NCBI GenBank assembly: GCA_003008705.1 | Contig: PDUO01000026.1 | Location: forward strand, 248,001-312,000 | DNA: 64,000 nt | Origin: Pezicula radicicola | Lineage: Eukaryota; Ascomycota; Leotiomycetes; Helotiales; Dermateaceae | Direction of reading: 5' to 3' | Shown here: positions 35,009 through 46,900 of the stretch, piece by piece | Position numbering within the stretch: the stretch's first letter is position 1 | Layout: each line of letters starts with the position of its first letter | The notes under the pieces: generated by a model | What the model was told of the DNA's origin: nothing | Databases searched by the model: none | Seen by the model: only the letters and a program-made list of their open reading frames with translations | Position numbers and translations under genes: made by a program

Positions 35009-36682
35009 ATGGGGCATCTAGCAAGGCTGTTGAGCTTGAGAAAAGGGATGCGCCGAGGTCAAGGGAGCTCCATTGCAACACTACTCACAAACATGAAATT
35101 GAGGAGAGCGGTGTTGCATCAGGTGCAAAGGTCTATATCAACATCAACGCCCCGAGCAACGCGTCAACATCTCGGTCCAATCGGCAGCTCATTTACCCAA
35201 ACTCTGTCTCGGAGAAGCTATGCCTCAGTATCCGCAGCAGAACTACAATTTGGCCAACCAGTACATGAAACCCATCCGCATCTGCTGAAGGCTGGAGAGA
35301 GTTTGTGCCATCTTCGGTTGGGAGAATTCTGCTAACGGGAGAATCAGTAACGCCTGGAATAAGTGCGCAAGAGTACGCAGATCGTCGGTCTAAACTGGCT
35401 GCCCGTCTAGCTGATAATGGAATCGCAATTCTCCCAGCGGCAGAAACGAAATGGAAGTCCGCGGCTGTCTTCTACGAATATCACCAAGAAGATAATTTCT
35501 TCTATCTCACAGGCTTTAACGAGCCTGGAGCTCTTGCTGTGATACAAAAGACCGGTTCCTGTCCAGAAGACTACATCTTCCACCTGTTTGTCCGACCCAA
35601 GGATGCGAAGGCGGAACTATGGGATGGAGCCCGCTCCGGTGAACAGGCTGCCGTGGATGTGTTCAATGCTGATGAGGTCAATATATCTTCTGTATTTTAT
35701 TCAGGATATGCTGATGCCAGCGTAGTCAGGAGACATCAATCATATACAGAAACTGCTCCCACCTCTGATCGCCGAAGCAAATTACGTGTATTTAGATGTA
35801 GCTAAGTCATCCGGGCCCTTCAAGTTTTTCAACAAGTCAGATGCTCAAGCAAACGACTTCGAGAAGTTATTCAAGGACAAAAAGATCAAAACCCTGCGGC
35901 CCATCGTCAATGAATTAAGAGCTTTTAAGAGCGAAGCCGAAATTCGCAACATGCGAATGGCCGGCCAGATCTCGGGAAGAACCTTCACAAATGCCATGCG
36001 ACGGCAGTGGACCAAGGAGAAAGACCTTGGCGCGTTCCTCGACTACGATTTCAAGATAGGTGGTTGCGAAACCAATGCCTACTGGCCAGTTGTTGCTGGT
36101 GGCCAAAATGCACTGGCCATACACTATGTACGAAATGATGATATTCTGAAGGACGACCAAATGGTCTTAGTCGATGCCGGAGGAGAATATGGAGGGTATA
36201 TTGCAGACATCACAAGGACCTGGCCGGTATCTGGGAAATTCACAGATCCCCAAAGAGACCTGTACGAAGCAATCCTCCGAGTGCAACGTAGCTGCGTTTC
36301 TCTGTGCAGAGAAAGTGCAAATATGTCACTGAATCAAATCCACGACGTTGCAGCAAACAGCCTCAAGAAGGAACTCGAAGACTTGGGGTTTGACATGTCT
36401 CGTAATGCCATAAGTGATTTGTTCCCTCATCACCTTGGACATTATATAGGCTTGGATGTCCATGATACCCCAGGATATCCTGTATCAACAAAGCTGAAAG
36501 CTGGTCATTGTGTCACAATGGAACCTGGAATCTACGTGCCAGATGATGAAAGGTGGCCAAAGCATTTCAGAGGGATGGGTATAAGGATAGAGGATAGTGT
36601 TTGTATCCAAGACGACAACCCTCTGATATTGACAACAGAGGCTGTGAAGGAAATCGTAGATATCGAGGCTCTGCGACATTAG
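35009..36682 (+). CDS. ICP55: Mitochondrial intermediate-cleaving aminopeptidase ICP55
   Basis: An M24B (Xaa-Pro aminopeptidase-like) metalloprotease that removes one destabilising residue after MPP cleavage in the mitochondrial matrix. Exons are 35009-35300, 35348-35676 and 35726-36682 (525 aa). The basic, Ser/Arg-rich N-terminus is a presequence; the ATG at 35093 is an alternative start. The aminopeptidase-P N domain has the segments near YHQEDNFFYLTGFNEPGA and FVRPKD. The catalytic pita-bread fold shows metal ligands in LVDAGGEYGGYIADITRTWP (two Asp), HHLGHYIGLDVHD (His), MEPGIYVP (Glu) and GIRIEDSV (Glu). The second junction uses the AG at 35724-35725, giving NADESGDINHIQKLLPP; the later AG at 35730 loses frame. 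Confidence 0.94.
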
Positions 36683-36880
36683 ATAGTATCTAAGTAAATA
36701 TCTATACAACAATAACTATAAATATTGAATACAGACTTCAAAATGATAGACATAATGTCCTTAGTCGGTCACATGTCGATGTTGACTCGCTGCCTCGTGC
36801 AACTCACAATTTCCAAAAGTTCAGCCTCGTTACACGAACGTCTACAAACATTCTGTACAACTGAACAACAACAACAAAAA

Positions 36881-37403
36881 ATGTCCGACACACCTCCTAA
36901 TGCCATCCCAGATGGCAGCCACTCCCCGGATCTCCCCCTGAATCTCGCCGCTTCTGTAATTCTAACCTCCCTTGTATGTCCCTTTCCCTCTCCCCCACTC
37001 ATATAAATACAGTAACTGACCCCACCTGCTTGCAGCCTCGAGACGCAACAAAAGCCTTGGAACAGGCACATACCTTCCCAGTAGCCAAAGTAACAGTCCG
37101 CTTCAAAGGCATCGGCAATGTACCTGTTCTTCGGCAGCAGGTGTGCAAGATCAGTAGTACGCAGCGCTTCGAGCAGGTTGTGGCTTATTTGCGGAAGGTG
37201 TTAAAGGTGCAAGGCGAAGACAGTCTCTTTTTGTACGTGAACAGCAGTTTTGCGCCGGCGTTGGACGAGGTGGTCGGGAATCTTTATGTGGTGAGTTAGT
37301 GCATGAGATGGGAAGAGGAAATGCTAATGAAAAATTGTAGTGTTTTAAGGATTCGAACGATCAGCTTATTGTTAATTACTCAATGACACCGGCTTTTGGA
37401 TGA
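36881..37403 (+). CDS. ATG12: Ubiquitin-like autophagy protein ATG12
   Basis: The ubiquitin-like modifier that is conjugated to ATG5 and, with ATG16, promotes lipidation of ATG8 on the autophagosome precursor. Exons are 36881-36973, 37036-37290 and 37341-37403, all phase 0 (136 aa, usual length). The ubiquitin-like fold spans KVTVRFKGIGNVPVLRQQVCKI through LFLYVNSSFAPALDEVVGNLY. The last exon supplies CFKDSNDQLIVNYSMTPAFG with the obligatory C-terminal glycine directly before the stop. It lies only 198 bp after the ICP55 stop on the same strand and converges with panB. Confidence 0.96.
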
Positions 37404-37506
37404 GGAACCTGGGGATCAGACTTTGGCTCATTCGAGGTGATCTATTCATCTATGACTATATCCAACATCGCTACAAACGCCAACATTCAGACACGGGCAT
37501 CACAAC

Positions 37507-38541
37507 TCAAACGGCCTTGTCTCCAATAATGCTAGCAAACTTTTCCAGCTCTTCTTTCGGTATAGGATATGTATGTTCTGGAGCAGGATACTCGCGACTC
37601 TTTACCTCATCCTTGTAGGTCGAGATAGCTTTATGAGCTTCACTCCAGACATCGCCATATTTCTTGACGAATTTTGGAAGGAATCTACCAGGTGGAAAAT
37701 TCCCCGTCATGTCGACCTGAACAAGCACTTGGCCAGAGCAACCATTTCCAGCGCCGATTCCGATTGTTGGAATGGAAAGCTTCTTTGTAATGAGCGCCGC
37801 GACTTCTTGGGGTACCGCTTCCAACACGGTCGCGAAGCATCCAGCTTCTTGGATCGCCAGCGCATCCTCGAGGACTCTCATAGCGCTTTCACATGTCTTG
37901 CCTTGTACGCGGAAGCCCCCGAGAGCGTTTTGTCGTTGGGGAGTGAGCCCAATATGGCCGAGCACTGGAATTCCAGCAGTTGTGATTTTTCGGATGGTTG
38001 GGGCCATTTCCTTTCCTCCCTCAAGTTTTATGCCGTGGACGCGACCTTCTTTAATGAACCGAATAGCAGTCTGGAGGGCTTGCTCGGGAGATACTTCGTA
38101 GGATCCCATGGGTAAATCACCGACCTAGAAAAGGAGCTTTTAGACTGGTTTTGTAGGGCGGCGGTATGGAGGGGTCTTTACAGTGAAGGCAGTCTTTACA
38201 GCCCTGGATACAGATTTACAATAAAGCAACATATCCTCGACAAGAACCTCACTTGTATCTTCGAACCCCATGGCAACCATGGCCAGACTATCTCCCACCA
38301 GGACCATTTCCACGCCAGCCGAGTCGCCAACGTGCCCGCTGGGGAAGTCATGGGCAGTAATCACGGCGATAGGTTCTCCCCTCTTATGCATAGCTCGCAG
38401 AGTGCCCAAGGTGATCTTCTTCCGTGGATTCAAGGGAGTAGATCCCATAGGCGAATGTGAACTCCATCTGTTCTGCAAAGGCTTAATTGCAAATGTAGCT
38501 GGACGAGTGAATAGAGAGCGATTCCTTAGAATGGACGTCAT
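37507..38541 (-). CDS. panB: 3-methyl-2-oxobutanoate hydroxymethyltransferase (pantothenate synthesis)
   Basis: Ketopantoate hydroxymethyltransferase (yeast ECM31), which transfers a hydroxymethyl group from methylene-THF to 2-oxoisovalerate in pantothenate/CoA synthesis. Minus-strand exons are 38541-38182 and 38124-37507 (325 aa). Clear motifs are ITAHDFPSGHVGDSAGVEMVLVGDSLAMVAMGF at the active site (metal-binding Asp in VGDS), VGDLPMGSYE across the splice, GIKLEGG, VLGHIGLTPQ, LEAVPQEVA and TIGIGAGNGCSGQVLV. The N-terminal 30 residues (ILRNRSLFTRPATFAIKPLQNR) look like a mitochondrial presequence. The intron 38183-38125 has a poor donor context but is required for frame. Confidence 0.95.
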
Positions 38542-39508
38542 GGTTGCGGGAAACTGGGAGATGCACCCGATGTTGGAGTGGAAATGTCTTTATGAGAAGT
38601 CAAGTCTGACCGAACGGGATTAAAAGGAGAGGTGGCCATTGTTCAGCTGAAAATTGGACTTTTATTGTGGTCGTGATCATTTCATCGCAGTGGTTTTCAT
38701 ACTGGCTTTTTAGTGATCCTGCCGGCGTCGACATGGTTTGAATACCTCGGGCCAGGGGGTTGGACGGCACAACCCTCAGACCGCCTCCCTTTCAGGCTAT
38801 GATGGAACAAGCCTTTGGTGTCCTCCATCCACACTTTCCTTTCTCATCTTCGGAGCGATGGCTTTTACCATTCTTAATCAGGCTCAGGGTGTCAGGCAAA
38901 AGAAACTTCTTTATGCGCGGATACTTGACAGGTCAACTTACCTAGCCCGCCTTCCCCTCGCATCGTCTGCACAGAGTACTTCGTAGAACAAAGCCTCTTA
39001 GTCTCGTGCCTGGCTACCCCTGGTCGAGGCCATGTCTACGCAGTAGTTCCTTGCGAGCACTTGACCATATCACAGCGGATTATTGTCAGCTCGTTTGCAG
39101 CTTTGCTTTGCGTCGTGTTGACTCATGCTCAGGCTCATGAACTGCCACTGCGTGTTCTGCAAATAAAAAGCCACTTTCATTCTACTGTAGCCACCTTATA
39201 AGCAATAACTCCACAATAATACCATCTGGCACCGTAGATCAACCACTACTCACTCCACACCTCTCACGTGCCTGACTAGCTTTCTTAATCGACAAGTTCC
39301 GCGATAAGCCACCTCCGTGGATCGCCGCTCCCTCCGTCATCTCCTCCTTCATAATTGAACATCCAACTCCCTACAGATCCTCCACCGCACAACAGCCAAC
39401 TCGAACCTGCAAGTCCTCGAAGACGATACTATTTGTTCTAACTAGGAAGAAGCTCCAGGGACCGTAGTGCAAATACAACCCCAGAGATAGCAGGAAAGGA
39501 CGGACAAG
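38542..39508. promoter_or_regulatory. Divergent region panB / UBC8
   Basis: About 970 bp between divergent start codons. The right half, 39170-39500, is CT-rich with A-runs, like a fungal promoter and 5' leader. No coding exon recognised. Confidence 0.5.
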
Positions 39509-40538
39509 ATGTCTTCTCCTCGGCGCAGAATCGAGACCGATGTAAGTAGACCACGGCTGTGATCTGCTGGGAATGGAAGGGCTGATATGGGATGTGCTGT
39601 TCTGCAGGTTATGAAGTGAGTTCTGCGAAGCCTCGGTATTGGAGAGAAACTTGCTAACGTCGCTTTGCAGAATGTATGCGATTCCCCGTCTGCTACGAGA
39701 CTTGAATGGAAGGACTTGTACTTACGCCGTTTCAGGCTTATGAGCGACTATGAGGTTACCCTTGTCAATGATAATAGTAAGCAAACATTCCTTGAGCCTT
39801 GGAGTCTTGGGTCGCGCTGGCTAACATTGACTTAGTGTACGTCTTCCTTCCCCACCTCTCAGTTACCCACACTTAAGCGTTGTCGAGCGATTCGACTCAC
39901 ATAATGGTACAACAGGCAGGAATTCTATGTTCGCTTCAAGGGTCCGGAAGAGAGTTAGTTAATCAGGATTGAAGGAGATATGAGGGTATCACTGACATTT
40001 TCAAGCACCTTTCCAAGGCGGCCTCTGGAAAGTCCACGTCGAACTACCAGACCAATACCCATACAAGTCGCCCAGCATTGGCTTTGTCAACAGAATTTTC
40101 CACCCAAACATTGACGAGTTGTACGTTCTACCCCGATTTTCCAAATGTAAACTAAGAAGATAATCAGGTCCGGCTCCGTCTGTCTCGATGTCATTAACCA
40201 AACCTGGTCGCCCATGTTTGACATGATCAACATCTTTGAAGTTTTCCTTCCACAACTCCTCCGATATCCAAACCCAACAGATCCTTTAAATGGTGAGGCT
40301 GCTGCGTTGCTCATGCGAGAACCAAAGAGTTATGATGCCAAGGTCAAAGGTCGGTGGATTTTCTTTACCTTTTAAGACCATACTAATAATATATGCAGAA
40401 TACGTGAGCAAATATGCCAGCAAAGACGCAGCCGACGAAGCTGGTGCCGAATCGGAGTCCGACGACGACATGTCCTCTGTTGGCAGTTTTGGAGATGATG
40501 ATGATCAGGAACCAGCTGGTCAAATGGAGGAAGTTTAG
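39509..40538 (+). CDS. UBC8: Ubiquitin-conjugating enzyme E2 UBC8/UBE2H, with micro-exons
   Basis: The E2 that serves the GID/CTLH ligase, which degrades gluconeogenic enzymes in yeast. Nine exons are inferred: 39509-39541, 39608-39615 (8 nt), 39671-39673 (3 nt), 39736-39776, 39836 (1 nt), 39916-39953, 40006-40120, 40168-40349 and 40399-40538 (186 aa). The product begins [20 protein letters not shown], continues [20 protein letters not shown], and has [20 protein letters not shown] with the active-site Cys. The acidic C-tail (ESDDDMSS...) is typical. The 1-nt exon T completes the Met of NDNMQEF. Without it the frame is lost, because the only usable acceptor (39915) needs one extra base and a stop at 39902 blocks upstream ones. 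The identity is very firm; the micro-exons are inferred. Confidence 0.93.
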
Positions 40539-42044
40539 GCATATAGCCGCGATATTTGACTTCGTTCCTTCATTCTTAGAATGGGAATATGGAAACGGGT
40601 CCAACGTTTACGAACGATTTTTTATGCATGTGTTTCTGGTGTTATAAGGTTTGGGGGATTACCACTTCGTCTGGGTCTTCAGTATGGAGCAATAAGGGCT
40701 GGATCGGTTGCATTTTCGATGAGCTTTCTTGCCTTGGATCATAAGCAGCGTGCGCGTGTTTATTAGGATGATCAAATAGTTAAATGAAACCCAATCTCCA
40801 CTTAGGTGGTTTTACTAGGGCGGGTTTTGGAGAGCGCAGGGTTGAGCATAGGAAATAGCGCAGTGGTGTCCTAATGCTCTTTCATGCAGCAGGGCAACCT
40901 CTAATAGCCAAATTTAAGGATGATCCTCTGGAGAAAGGTTGCCTTCTGATCACAGTGAAGAACCATAAGTTGGTTATGAAAATTACAATGCATAGGCGAT
41001 CGCTTAACGGTGAGTAGTTGATCTCAGTGACTGAGGTTGAATTCAGTCGACATGCGATCGCTTAACCACAAGCTTCATCTCAGTTACTGGGCTTAGCAAA
41101 GGAAGTTAGCTGTATACACATACTTCTGACGCAGCCAATATAGTTATTACGACAAGGAGGTGTTCGTTCAGAAATTACTCACTTCTACGAAATCTGGGGT
41201 TGCTGAAAGGCTTCCAAAACATCACAACCAGGGCCATTTGCATTTCACACATGACTACAAACCAAGCATTCGACAGTCTGCTTTTATTAATGACTTGTTT
41301 CTAGGATTGAAACTACAACACCAATACATCGTATTTCCAAAGAATCCAACTATCATTCAACCCAAATAACCTATTTATTTATGATGAATCTATTTATCGC
41401 TTGTCAGTTCGAAATTTTGTTGTTACCTTATTTTCTCCTCCTGCTGGGTGAGGCGAGAATATTGAAGAGCTGCGTTTGGTATATATAGACATCCGGATTC
41501 ATATACGTTGAGATTGGTTGAAGAAATTTGCAGTAGGAGGACAAGCATATTTTCAGTTAATGCAAATCGATTGATATGTTTTGTCGTTATGGCATTGCAC
41601 CTGCTTAGATTTTGCACCAGTTGTGCGATGTTTTGAAGGTGTGATTGTGGGGGGATTTTTATTTTGTTTACGGATGTAATAAAGAACTAGATAGATATTT
41701 CTGAATATCATGCATAGGTAGTACCATATATACAAATATCAGCCAAAGAGAACAAAGTGTACTTAAAATCATCAATTTCTGTGCTTACTTTGAGGCGTAC
41801 ACCTACGAATAAAATACTTCCAACACCTACTAGTACTGAGTTGTAAAATAGTATTGGTGGTACTGTATGTCAAGAGAAAGGGTAGTGAAAGACCGGTAAA
41901 GTTGTGTAGAGGGACATTGTTTCTGGAAGTTTGTAAGAAAAGAAAAGTTTGGTTGTCTTTCCTTTCAAAATTTGTTGCCTGATATACTTATTCCAATCAA
42001 CCTATTTACGATTCAATACCATCTTCTATATCTACTATCTAGAT
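40539..42044. other. Convergent intergenic region with a short direct repeat
   Basis: About 1.5 kb between the converging UBC8 and MFSD5-like genes. It carries a diverged direct repeat at 40996-41096 (annotated separately) and AT-rich sequence. A frame at 41160-41369 has no supporting features. Confidence 0.5.
40996..41096. repeat. Two-unit direct repeat headed by GCGATCGCTTAAC
   Basis: GCGATCGCTTAAC occurs at 40996-41008 and again at 41054-41066. Each is followed about 12 bp later by ATCTCAGT(G/T)ACTG. The offset is 58 bp. GCGATCGC is itself palindromic. Confidence 0.65.
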
Positions 42045-43449
42045 TTAATCGCTAACAATCATATGGAAAACCCCTGAGGCAAAGACCAGCAGTCCGCTAC
42101 AAGTCATGAAAACTTGGTTTCGGTAGACTTCTCCCTCTTTGATTAAACTCAATGCTACGACGACGAAGACGTTCAAGGGAATACGTAATAACCCGTAGAC
42201 TCTGGCCCTAATGCTGTCGTCGATGACTCTGCCCTTCAGGTATCCCACAGATGGCCAGTACATGCCAACACAAGCTTCAAAGAGGCAGAATGACCAGAAG
42301 GTTAAGGCTTCGTCCTTAGCGATTACGGTAACTAGGAGGGAAGAGGAAGCGCTGGCGAAGATAATAGTAAGGAGGCGTGCGTGAGAGATGAGTTGGTACT
42401 TGGAGACGAGTAGATTGAATACTAAGGAGCCAACCATGACGCTGCCCATGAAACAGGCAAATATCATTCCCAGCGGTAAAGATGCCATGGGCTGTTTCCC
42501 AAGATGACTCTGACTTTGTGCTGCTTTCAAAGCGGGTGTCCAGAAAAATACAAAGAGGTACATCGAACCCTCAAAGAAGCAAGAGGCGAGGCCGAGGGTC
42601 AATATGCGTTTATCTGTGAAAACAATCTTGAGAACGTCCTTGGCTGGTGCCGAGGATGCTTCCGCCGAGGTGTTGCCGCTGTCACCATAATTTTCGGTCC
42701 AGAACTTCATAATGATAACAAACGCGACTGCGAGCAAGGCAGCACTAGCCATGAAGGGTGATCTCTTCGTTCCCGTAAAATGCACAAGCCACTCGCTGAA
42801 GACGCCTGAAATAATAGCAACAATGCTATTCAAGGTTGTCATAACACCAAACATGCTGCTCAAGCTTGTGCCAGACTTCTCGAGTTGTCTCTTGTGATAT
42901 TCGGTGACCATCCAGCTGTCGAAAGCGCTATACATCAAGCTCGTGCTAATCCCGCCAAAGACTCGTCCGAAGAATAGAGCGGGTAGATTGGGGATCAGGG
43001 TCGAGAAGCAGGCTATTGAGTAGGTGACACAGAAGACGAGACAGGCGGTCTTCCGGCCATATTTATCTGCAAATTGACCAACGAAGTAGCCTGATATACC
43101 TCCCGAGAGGAAGCCGGTTGTGAAGAGCGCTGTGCTGAGTTAGCAATTCCCTAGGGGAATGAGAGAGTAGTGGCTACATACCTGCTACAAGAGTTTCTTT
43201 AAGTGCGAATTGGTCTTTGTATAAACTGTACACGTATGGGCCTTGGAGCCAGTCTGATCCCATTACCAGGCAGTATACCGTCAGGAACAGGCGCGAGAAC
43301 CTGCTAGCCTCTGCTTTCTGTAGAGGACTTGAAGAGCTCTGTGTGAGGCTCTTCTCTTCTGCTGTCTGCTCCCTGTTGGAGTATTGTCGCCATGATAGAA
43401 GACCACAGCTTGATATGAGGAGAAGGAAAGATGTAGTATAGAAATTCAT
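42045..43449 (-). CDS. MFSD5-like molybdate-anion transporter
   Basis: A major-facilitator protein of the MFSD5/MOT2 molybdate-anion transporter family. Minus-strand exons are 43449-43182 and 43129-42045 (450 aa, the usual length). Recognisable segments are SRLFLTVYCLVMGSDWLQGPYVYSLY, GFLSGGISGYFVGQFADKYGRK, FGGISTSLMYSAFDSWMVTEYH, SCFFEGSMYLFVFFWTPAL and FEACVGMYWPSVGYLKGRVI, all characteristic of the family. About twelve hydrophobic helices are apparent. The ATG at 43449 gives the usual MNFYTTSFLLL start; an in-frame ATG at 43581 is less likely. The substrate is assigned by family; direct evidence is mostly from algal MOT2. It is divergent from PAN2. Confidence 0.9.
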
Positions 43450-43943
43450 AATGTCAACTGGGATAGCTCTGCTTGTCCTTGTGAGATGCCACTGGCTCAA
43501 TTGCTCCAATAGAATAGGAATAAGGCAACTATACGACCATATATGAATTGGATATACTGTGGACAATAAGAAAACATGCACAAACCTCCCTTACGGGACT
43601 TCGTGTTCAGCTGAACTACGTCGATATCGAAACGCAGCAAGTCGGAAGAAGTGGTTTGTCGAAGCGCAGCCCGCTGTTATTTGTTAGGGATCACTGGGGA
43701 CGTCTTGGCCCTAAGCTGATCTTGGTACTGGGCTGTAACGGGGCGCTCCTTGTATCACCGCCTTTAGTTCTGCCACAGCCCACCAGCCTAGCCTCGTGTT
43801 GGTACAGTACTGTACCAGTACGCGACTGAGAGAAGTGTTATCGATTAGAGAGACCTCACTCAATCTCTGACTTTCACCATCATTCAGTCCCATATCCTTA
43901 ACATAAAAAAGTATGCTCTAACGACAAGTCTCCATCAGATGAT
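43450..43943. promoter_or_regulatory. Divergent promoter MFSD5-like / PAN2
   Basis: 494 bp between start codons, containing an inverted GGTACAGTACTGTACC stretch at 43800-43816. Nothing else recognised. Confidence 0.45.
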
Positions 43944-46900
43944 ATGGATGGCGACTCTGAGGAAGTAAGTTGATTTACCTGTGCTACTCGCAATTCCACA
44001 ATTTCATCCAAGTTCAAGTCCAAGTCCATGCTAACATCCCCCTCAGGTTGCGCGGTTCACGCTACCACCTCCAGTGGCATACACGCTTCCCACTCCCCCC
44101 ACTGTAGTCGCCTTCGATACGCACCAGGAACTGCTATGGGCAGGAAACCAGTATGGCCGAGTCACTAGCTTTTATGGCATCGAGCTGCAGCGGTACACCT
44201 CATTCAACGCTGGAACAGGGCAAGAATGCCCTGTTTACCAGCTGTTATTTCACGACAAAGGCGTGATTGCCTTGACTGCGACAGCAGTGCATATGGCTAT
44301 GAGACGCGGGCCCCCAATATGGCATATAGCGTATGTGGAATGGACTTGGGAGCGGGAGAAGACTGACGTTGGGCCAGTAACGATGAGATGAAAGACCTGC
44401 GATGCATGAGCTACACGTCAAAGGGAACCTCCGAAATACTTGTGGCAGGATGTCAGGATATTATGTTTGTCATTGATGTGGACAAAGGGACAATTACAAA
44501 ACAGGTATGCAGTTCCTGGAAATTGCAAGGCGTTGCTGAACTATTACTGTAGGTCCATACTGATGATCATTATACGATCATGAAACGTAGTCGCTACATA
44601 TGCGCTGCTACCAAAAATGGCTCAGTTAACATCCTAGATTCCATTACCTTCGAGTCCATAAAAAAATGGACTGCCCACTCAGCTGCGATCAACGATATGG
44701 ATGCACAGCATGACTTCATAGTCACTTGCGGCTGTTCACACAGACAGCATGGCTACATGTTTGATACGTTTGTCAACGTCTTTGATTTGAAGAATATGAA
44801 ACTATTGAATCCCGTACCATTTCCTGCCGGTGCCGCATTTGTGCGAATGCATCCAAGGATGTCGAGTACAAGTATTGTTGCTTCCCATATTGGCCAAATG
44901 CACATTGTAGACCTCATGAACGTAAATACGAGCAACGTCAAGCAAGCGCATACTACGGCATACTTGAACAAGTTGGAGATTGCCCCATCTGGAGAAGCCA
45001 TCGTTCTGGCGGATGACAACGGCCAGATACACCTTTGGGGCTCCCCTTCAAAGATACGATTTGGAGGGTTAAGCATTCCAGTGGATCTTGCTGATCCTGT
45101 TGAAGAGCCTACGCCTTTGGATTGGTCTGTTGATACGTAAGTCTTACTTATACAATTCTAAGAGAAGTTCGCTAATGTTATTGGCAGCCCCTTGAATAGT
45201 ATTGGTATGCCTTATTACCGTGAGACTCTTTTATCTGCGTGGCCCAGCCATATGATACACGAAGTTGGAGCGCCACCGCCGAAGTTAGAACCCCGGCCCC
45301 TGCCCAGTCTGAAAGGGACAGAATGGAGTCGATATAACCAGAATACTGCCAAGACTACAAGAAGAAACCAAGTCGAGAATACTCGAACGGCTGAAAAGAG
45401 GAACGAAGGTGTGCAGGCACCAAAGTTCCTAAGCGAAAAAGCCCGAGAGACGGGGACAGACACATCGATCGAACGACGGATAAGTGATGTGACCGACGCC
45501 ATTGGTGCTGCAGAGCTGTCTAGCTTGAAGTCGGAAGTTCCAGTGATGTATAGAAATGTGAATATTAAGTACAGCAAGTTCGGTGTGGACGATTTTGATT
45601 TTGGGTGAGTAGATTAGAGAATTGTTACCTGCGTCTCGAATTAACTTTGAACAGTTATTACAACAAGACGTCATATTCCGGCCTGGAAATTCATATTGCA
45701 AACTCTTACGCCAATCCTCTATTGCAGTTAATGCACTTCACTCCTCTCATAAGGAACTTAGCTCTGCAACATGCAGCAACCGCATGCCTGGGCGAGCAGT
45801 GTCTACTCTGCGAATTAGGATTTCTCTTCGACATGCTTGAGAAGGCTGGAGGATCTATTTGCCAAGCTACAAATATGTTGAAAACATTAAGCTGTCACCG
45901 TGATGGTATGAACAGTTTCTGCTCGATATATATCTCGTACACTAACTCAAAACTCAGCTATGCCACTAGGTCTGCTGGAAGAAGAATCGCCAGGACCATC
46001 GCTGACGGCAATGCTTCAAAATTTAAATCGCTTTTTGCTTGACACGATTGTCAAGGAATGGAAAGAGATATCTCCCCGATCGTTTGCCTTTGATCAGGTA
46101 ATTTGAGCTATGCACGTGCAGACTTTATTTATACTAACCACCATAGGTATTGGCTACTAATGCTACTACCATCATCAGATGCATGAATTGTCGAAACGAG
46201 CACACGCGACCAGGGAGTACAATGGTCAATGAGCTTTTATACCCACTGCCGGTAGGTGGGTCTTCACCGTCATTAAAGAGAGCGCTGACAAGATGATCTA
46301 GAAACCCCTAGGAGCACGTAATCCACGGACGCCTAAGCCGTCTTTCTCCCAGATCCTAAAAGCAAGTGTGGAGCGTGAGCAAATACAACGAGGATGGTGT
46401 AGCAGATGCCGGCGCTATTTTGACTTGCAGACAAGAAAGACGATCCACGATATTCCTCTTGTTCTCATGCTTAATGCATCTGCCAACAGTCCGGAAGCAA
46501 ATCAACTGTGGGAAACGCCTGGTTGGCTCCCTGAAGAGATTGGAGTCATCATTGACCAAGGGAACTTCTTTTGCTATCAAGGCGAAGACCTCAACCTTCA
46601 TATTCAGCGGGCACATCATAAAATGACGGTATATTCCCTCGTCGGAATTGCTGCAGATATCGACAGTGGACAGAATCAAAAGTCACATTTGGTTTCTCTT
46701 GTGAATGGTATGGCGCCCTTGAAACTTTCATTCGTCCCTATACTTACCAAGATCTACTATAGTTGCCCACTCCTTACCCACAGAGCCTGCTGAAAGTCAA
46801 TGGCATCTTTTCAATGACTTTCTCGTCCGCCCAGTCAAAACAGAGGAAGCCCTCACATTCAACACTACTTGGAAAATCCCATCAGTGATAACATACCAAG

